Source of the DNA: Rusavskia elegans
Taxonomy: Eukaryota; Ascomycota; Lecanoromycetes; Teloschistales; Teloschistaceae
Assembly (NCBI GenBank): GCA_011316305.1
Contig: SAUG01000086.1
Span: 330,110-394,109 of the forward strand
Length of the DNA: 64,000 nucleotides
Direction of reading: 5' to 3'
Shown here: positions 59,692 through 64,000 of the stretch, one piece after another
Numbering within the stretch: position 1 is the stretch's first letter
Layout of the letters: every line of letters begins with the position of its first letter
Made by a program: the position numbers and the translations under genes
The notes under the pieces: model-generated
The model's input: the letters and a program-made list of their open reading frames with translations, nothing else
Told to the model about the DNA's origin: nothing
Databases searched by the model: none

Positions 59692-59851
59692 TAGATTGGC
59701 CGTTTTATCGGGTTTCGAATCTAAAATCGTATTTCGGATTCGAATATCTAACCGTATTAGAAAGGAAACTAACTTTAACTAGTAATTTAGCCGCGTTAGC
59801 CACGTTTATCGCGAAGTCGGATCGCTATTTTGATTCGAAGTGGCCAGTCTA
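59692..59851 (+). mobile_element. 160-bp TIR element (MITE), copy 4
   Basis: Ends TAGATTGGCCGTTTTATCGG and AAGTGGCCAGTCTA. Exactly 160 bp. Flanks CGGCTATC and AATATCGT do not match, so one flank was probably lost after insertion. Confidence 0.8.
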
Positions 59852-60058
59852 AATATCGTAGTATTTTTTTAATTTATTTTTTTTTTAACTTTTACTTTTA
59901 CTTTTTAGATTCGTATATTAACTTTATTCTAATTATTTGTAATCTTATTTATAAATATCTAAATAGTCGGATTTTTTAATTCTATTACGATTTTTTATTT
60001 TAAAATTTTATTATATAGTAATTCGTTCGATATAGTTCAAATATCATTATTATATAAT

Positions 60059-61001
60059 TTAGTTATTTATTTTGGCTTTAGTACCCGGTGAACCAATGGT
60101 TCGGTAAACAAATCAAGCGTTAGTATACCAGCATTAAATATACGGTAGCAGAATTTATACTCTAGTTCAGATAACGTAAATAACGATTTAATAGAATTTT
60201 AATTTAAATTTGCTTAGTAATATAATATATCCTTCTACCGATAATTTAATATAGAAATTTTTACAGATAAATATACCTCGTAGTTATCGCTTCTTTTTCT
60301 TTTACTAGTAATATAAACTCTGTAATATCTAAAACCCTTTACGTACGTATATACTCTCGTAATAGCTATACCGCAGCTAAACTAGACGGTAGTATCTTTA
60401 TCCGTAATAATTATATCTATCCGCGCGGTTATCGACTATTTTATTATAGCTAGAGCAATCTATTCCGACTTTAATAAAAATTTCCTCTTTATCGCCCTTA
60501 AAATACGCTATCCGACCTCTTTATCTTCTTTTAATCTAATCGACCGGGTAAAGTTTCCGGCTATAGTAGCTAGCGTACTAGTAGGCGATTCTATAACTAG
60601 CGACCCTCTTAAAACTACGCGGGCTAAAAAATACTTTAATAATTTAGTAGAACGTTTAGGTACAGGTTATATAATAAATATAGCCGAGGCGACAGATATA
60701 GATAATTATTTCGCAGTATAGCAGATAGATATAGCGGAAATATTAGAAGCTAATCATTATATATAACGCCGAAAAAGGAATAGTAGAAGATTCGTAATCG
60801 AATAAAGAAGGAAATAGTTAAATAAAAGTAATTAACTGCGCTATAAACCTTGCCTGACGAACTATATACCTTTGGCTATAAAAATTTCTTTATACGTAAA
60901 ATATAATAATCGTTGCCGTATATAACGTTGATAGAATATATATATATATATATTTATATAAAAATTCAATATAACTTCAGATAGAAGCTTTCCAGAGGGA
61001 T
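60059..61001 (+). mobile_element. ~940-bp repeat, complete copy (943 bp), least mutated
   Basis: Flanked by 12-bp direct repeats TTATTATATAAT (60047-60058 and 61002-61013). Starts TTAGTTATTTATTTTGGCTT and ends CTTTCCAGAGGGA. No terminal inverted repeat, no TG...CA ends, no poly(A) and no long frame. The class is unknown. A variable 11-12-bp duplication with fixed ends suggests a short retroposon or a target-site rule I do not recognise. Confidence 0.7.
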
Positions 61002-61648
61002 TTATTATATAATAAATTAATCATTATCTATATTATTAGAAAAAGTTTAATTTAATTTTTTCTTTTTTCTAAATAGTAGGTTTTTAGATATATTTTTAAT
61101 ATTTAGTTTATTTTTTCTATTTAGATATCTATTTAATTATAGAACGATATCAATATTATCTATTTAAATCTAATTGCTTAGATTAATCTTTTTATAAAAT
61201 TAGAAATAAAAAATTTGTTTCTATTAGATATAATTTTTTCTAAAATTCTATTTTTATAAAATATTATTTTTAGAAGTAGAAATATTAACTATTCTACCGT
61301 AATTATAGATTTACTAAATATAGATTTTATATATTTCGTTAGTCTATCTACTATTATTATAATTATATTATAGAAAACTCGGAACGCCGGGTCGACGGAT
61401 TTTAGAAAATCTATAATAAAATCTATTACGATCTACTAATATTATTATTTCGGTATCTAAATTAATTATAATTTTTCTATTAATTTCTATCGGCTTTTTT
61501 TTACTTTATATATTTTAGGCAACTCTTTATAGATTTTTCGATATATTTATTAAAAAATTTTGTTTTCGTTTTTTTTTTAAATTTATTTTTAAAATTTTAT
61601 AATCTTTTTATATTACGCTATTTTAGAGTTATATATTTATCGAATAAT

Positions 61649-62075
61649 TTATACGATTAATCATTCGGATTTTGATTTTAGTCTTTCACGATTTTAACGC
61701 TAGAAGCGCTAAACCGATCAGATTACGTAATTATTTGATATTCAAATATTTTACCGAAAATTCGAATTAAAGACTTCCGAAGGAACTAGATCTAGACTAA
61801 AATCCAGAGGGAAACCGTAATCTATTTAACTTTATTAATTAATCTAATTAAATTCGATCGATCGGGCTAGACCGAAACGATCTACTATCTAGTCTTCCTA
61901 TATTTAAAACTCTATAAAAATCGACTAAGATCGATAGAAAAAACTCAAATATTAGGGTTGGCCTTCGAGGGATTCGAACCCCCGACCCGTGGATTAAATC
62001 CGTTAACTCCGAAATGGAGTGTTGGATCCGTTGGGCCTCCAGGTCACGCAGTGTTGCCGCTGCGCCACCCAGGCC
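61649..62075 (-). mobile_element. tRNA-derived SINE, copy 2 (427 bp), best preserved
   Basis: On the minus strand: tRNA-like head with A-box-like TGGCGCAGCGGC (complement of 62056-62067) and B-box GGTTCGAATCC (complement of 61970-61980). The D-stem pairs CGCAG with CTGCG, and the outer GGCCT pairs with AGGCC. A body of about 310 bp follows. Perfect 14-bp target duplication ATTTATCGAATAAT (61635-61648 and 62076-62089). The head is about 117 nt, too long and too poorly paired in the lower acceptor stem for a working tRNA gene. Confidence 0.87.
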
Positions 62076-63908
62076 ATTTATCGAATAATATTATTAATTA
62101 TTTCGAATATTTTTATTTTTTCTAAAACGTCTTTATTTTTTTTTAATAAATAAATATTTATTTTTTCTACTATTTTATATTTCGCCCTTCGATTTTAATC
62201 TATTTTATTTAATTCTAGTTAAATTCTTTATCTTTTAAAAGTAATAAAGAGTTTTTATAATCGGAATAAACTATTATCTTTTTGATATCTCTATTATATA
62301 AATTATCTAATATATAAAAATTATTATAATAGTTAGTATTTATTTATCCGTTATTATATAATTAACTTCTATAGAAGATAATTTCTTTAAATAATATTTT
62401 AAAGGATTTCCATTTTATACTATATATATTTCTAGCGTTAAATTTAAAATATCTATATATAATAATATTTCTTTATCTAAATCGAAAATCTTTAAAGTTT
62501 TTTTTAATTATAAAGCTTTATTTTAATTTTTTAAATACTTCGTTTTTAACTTCTATCTATTAAAATATTCTATCGTTTTATAATAAATCTATAAACGGAA
62601 TAGTTTTCTTTATATATCTTCCTATTATATTTTAGTAAAATCTAGTAAAAATCAAAAAATTCTATATATCTTTTTTATTTTTTAGTATAGACTATTTTTT
62701 AATTACTTTTAATTTATCTATTTCTATTCTAATACGTTTTAATTTTATTATAAAATCTAGGAAAGTCATTTTTTTTAATTTATATTTTCGAATCTTTTCT
62801 AGTACTTTAATTATATACTATTTATTTATTTTTTAAACTTTTAAAAAATATTAATATATCGTCAATATATATTATAATAAAAATATCGAAGTAGTTATAT
62901 AATATTTTATTAACTACGCGTTATAAAATTACAGACGCGTTTATCAATTTAAAAAATATTATTAAATATTCGAACAGTTTGTACTTCATTTTAAATACTA
63001 TTTTCAATTTATTTTTTACTTTAATTTTTAGAAAATTAAAGACGTCTCTAAAATTAAATTTATAAACTATTTAACTTTTTCTTTTCTATTTTTTAAATAC
63101 GCGAAAAAAGAAAAAAGATATTTATCTTTTTATATTATTATATTAAATACTCTAATATCGATATAAAATCGGAAATCGATATTTTTTTTAATATAAATAT
63201 AATCGGTTATTTTATTTTAGATATAAAATATTATTTATAACTTTATTTAAAATTATAATTAATATAATTTTTTAATACTTTTAACTATTTATTATTTCTT
63301 AATCTATAGATTAATTATATTTTTAGTTTTTTTAAATAAATAAAAATATTTTTATAGTTATTTTAAATATAAACCGATAATAGTAATTTATTTTCCGATT
63401 CATTTAATATATTCTAGAATCTTTAAAAAAGTTATAGAATTTTATTTATAATTACTAATTTTTTTTAGTCTACTATTTTCGGATTAAAATATTTTAAACT
63501 TTTTTTATTTCGGCTAATCTTTTAGGTATTCTAAATAGATAGCTTTCTATCTTTATCTATATTAATATCTATTCGATTTTTAAATTTTATTTTATAAACT
63601 AGAAAATACTAAAATATATTTCTAATTTTATTTTTATATTTTAGAAAATAATCTTTTCTTTATATCTATTACTTGGTATCGAAAAGAATTTAATTTAAAA
63701 TTCGATTTTAGTAATTTCTATTTTATTAATAGTTTTTATAAAATAAAATTCTATTATTTTAATTAAAAAGAAATTAAATTTTTTTTATAAACTTTTATTA
63801 TATAATATTACTAGTAGTTCCAAAATCGACTAGCGTTTTAATAGATTATCTAAATATCAATAAATAGATAAAAATTCAATTTTTATTTATTTTTCGAAGT
63901 CGTTAAAA

Positions 63909-64000
63909 TATAATATCTCTATATATTAAAAGGCGTTACGTTCGAATCTAGCTACAGCCGTAGACGTAATCCGAGCTACTAAATAGTAAAAAAGTTCTAG
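63909..64000 (-). mobile_element. 5' LTR of G2, cut by window edge
   Basis: TATAATATCTCTATATATTA, then GGCGTTACGTTCGAATCTAG, the family LTR. It continues beyond 64000. Confidence 0.7.

Larger units (their letters stand above)
30641..64000. other. AT-rich, RIP-degraded transposon island
   Basis: From about 30640 to the right edge the DNA is very AT-rich. CA and TG dinucleotides almost vanish, TA dominates, and CG remains common (TCG, ACG, CGA everywhere). That is the pattern left by C-to-T mutation at CpA on both strands. No intact gene is present. Every recognisable coding stretch is retroelement-derived and full of stops. The region is a nest of LTR elements, TIR elements, SINEs and unclassified repeats, detailed below. 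Confidence 0.9.
58679..64000 (-). mobile_element. Gypsy element G2, minus strand, pol present, runs off the window
   Basis: 3' LTR at 58679-59083 (405 bp); the 5' LTR starts at 63909 and is cut by the window edge. Minus-strand pol remnants: integrase at about 61300-61480 (DFLKSVDPAFRVFYN then VDRLTKYIKS), reverse transcriptase with an ILYNYFDIFIIIYIDDILIF box near 62840-62900, and a protease-like LVDFGTTSN at about 63820-63850, close to the 5' LTR. As in G1 there is no room for gag. Interrupted by a SINE (61649), the ~940-bp repeat (60059 plus an inverted fragment) and a 160-bp TIR element (59692). Confidence 0.72.

Noticed and set aside
36102..59851. CRISPR-like array from repeated ~160-bp and ~400-bp blocks
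   Set aside because: Eukaryotic context; the repeats are transposon ends with target duplications, not short regularly spaced repeats.
45910..62075. Two apparent tRNA genes at the SINE heads
   Set aside because: The heads are about 117 nt, the lower acceptor stem does not pair, the A-B box distance is large, and both are embedded in elements with target duplications. They are SINE heads, not working tRNA genes.
30641..64000. Inserted mitochondrial DNA as the cause of the AT-rich block
   Set aside because: No mitochondrial gene or rRNA was recognised. Gypsy RT, integrase and LTRs explain the content, and the CA/TG loss is a RIP pattern.
30641..64000. Centromere
   Set aside because: RIP-degraded retroelements are common in fungal centromeres, but nothing in the sequence separates a centromere from any other AT-rich island; it would need CENP-A data.

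Overview
The window comes from a filamentous ascomycete nuclear chromosome (Pezizomycotina; Eurotiomycetes-like is my inference). The evidence is the short GT-AG introns with CTAAC/CTGAC branch sites, fungal-type protein families (Itc1, Sgf73, GT69 mannosyltransferase, Pol4-type polymerase X), and a large AT-rich block with the marks of repeat-induced point mutation (RIP).

Gene-rich half (1-30.6 kb). In order: ITC1 (ISWI remodeller subunit, +, 9 exons); SGF73 (SAGA/ataxin-7 subunit, +, 3 exons); cytosolic asparaginyl-tRNA synthetase (-, 2 exons), divergent from a GT69 cap-type mannosyltransferase (+); an RRM-like protein (+, 4 exons, one GC-AG intron); a 4.3-kb gene-poor interval; a small Myb/homeodomain-like protein (+); IWR1 (RNA polymerase II import factor, -); a long disordered coiled-coil protein of unknown function (-); a broken CBM48/AMPK glycogen-binding gene (-); and a convergent DNA-repair pair, Pol4-type DNA polymerase X (+) and DNA ligase I (-). 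The ligase has a split PCNA-binding motif and MluI-box-like elements upstream. The genes mainly serve chromatin and transcription (Itc1, Sgf73, Iwr1) and DNA end-joining or nick sealing (Pol4, ligase I). No metabolic cluster is visible.

Transposon island (about 30.64-64 kb, open at the right edge). It has no intact gene. CA and TG dinucleotides are almost absent, TA is very frequent and CG is largely kept, as expected of RIP that prefers CpA. I could separate five repeat families. (1) A Ty3/Gypsy family with LTRs of about 403-412 bp: gag-only units in a tandem minus-strand array (35.1-46.1 kb, ending in an LTR split out to 50.9 kb), and two pol-bearing copies without gag (50.94-57.0 kb plus; 58.68 kb to beyond the window, minus). 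(2) A TIR family (ends TAGACTGGCC/GGCCAGTCTA, mostly 8-bp target duplications, hAT-like), including four copies of exactly 160 bp and longer members of 0.5-0.9 kb and about 2.5 kb. (3) A tRNA-headed SINE of about 427 bp with perfect 13- and 14-bp target duplications. (4) An unclassified repeat of about 940 bp with 11-12-bp flanking duplications. (5) A 222-bp fold-back palindrome. The insertions are nested several levels deep, so their relative order can be read.

All exon structures and family names come from reading the sequence by eye; no alignment or search was run.
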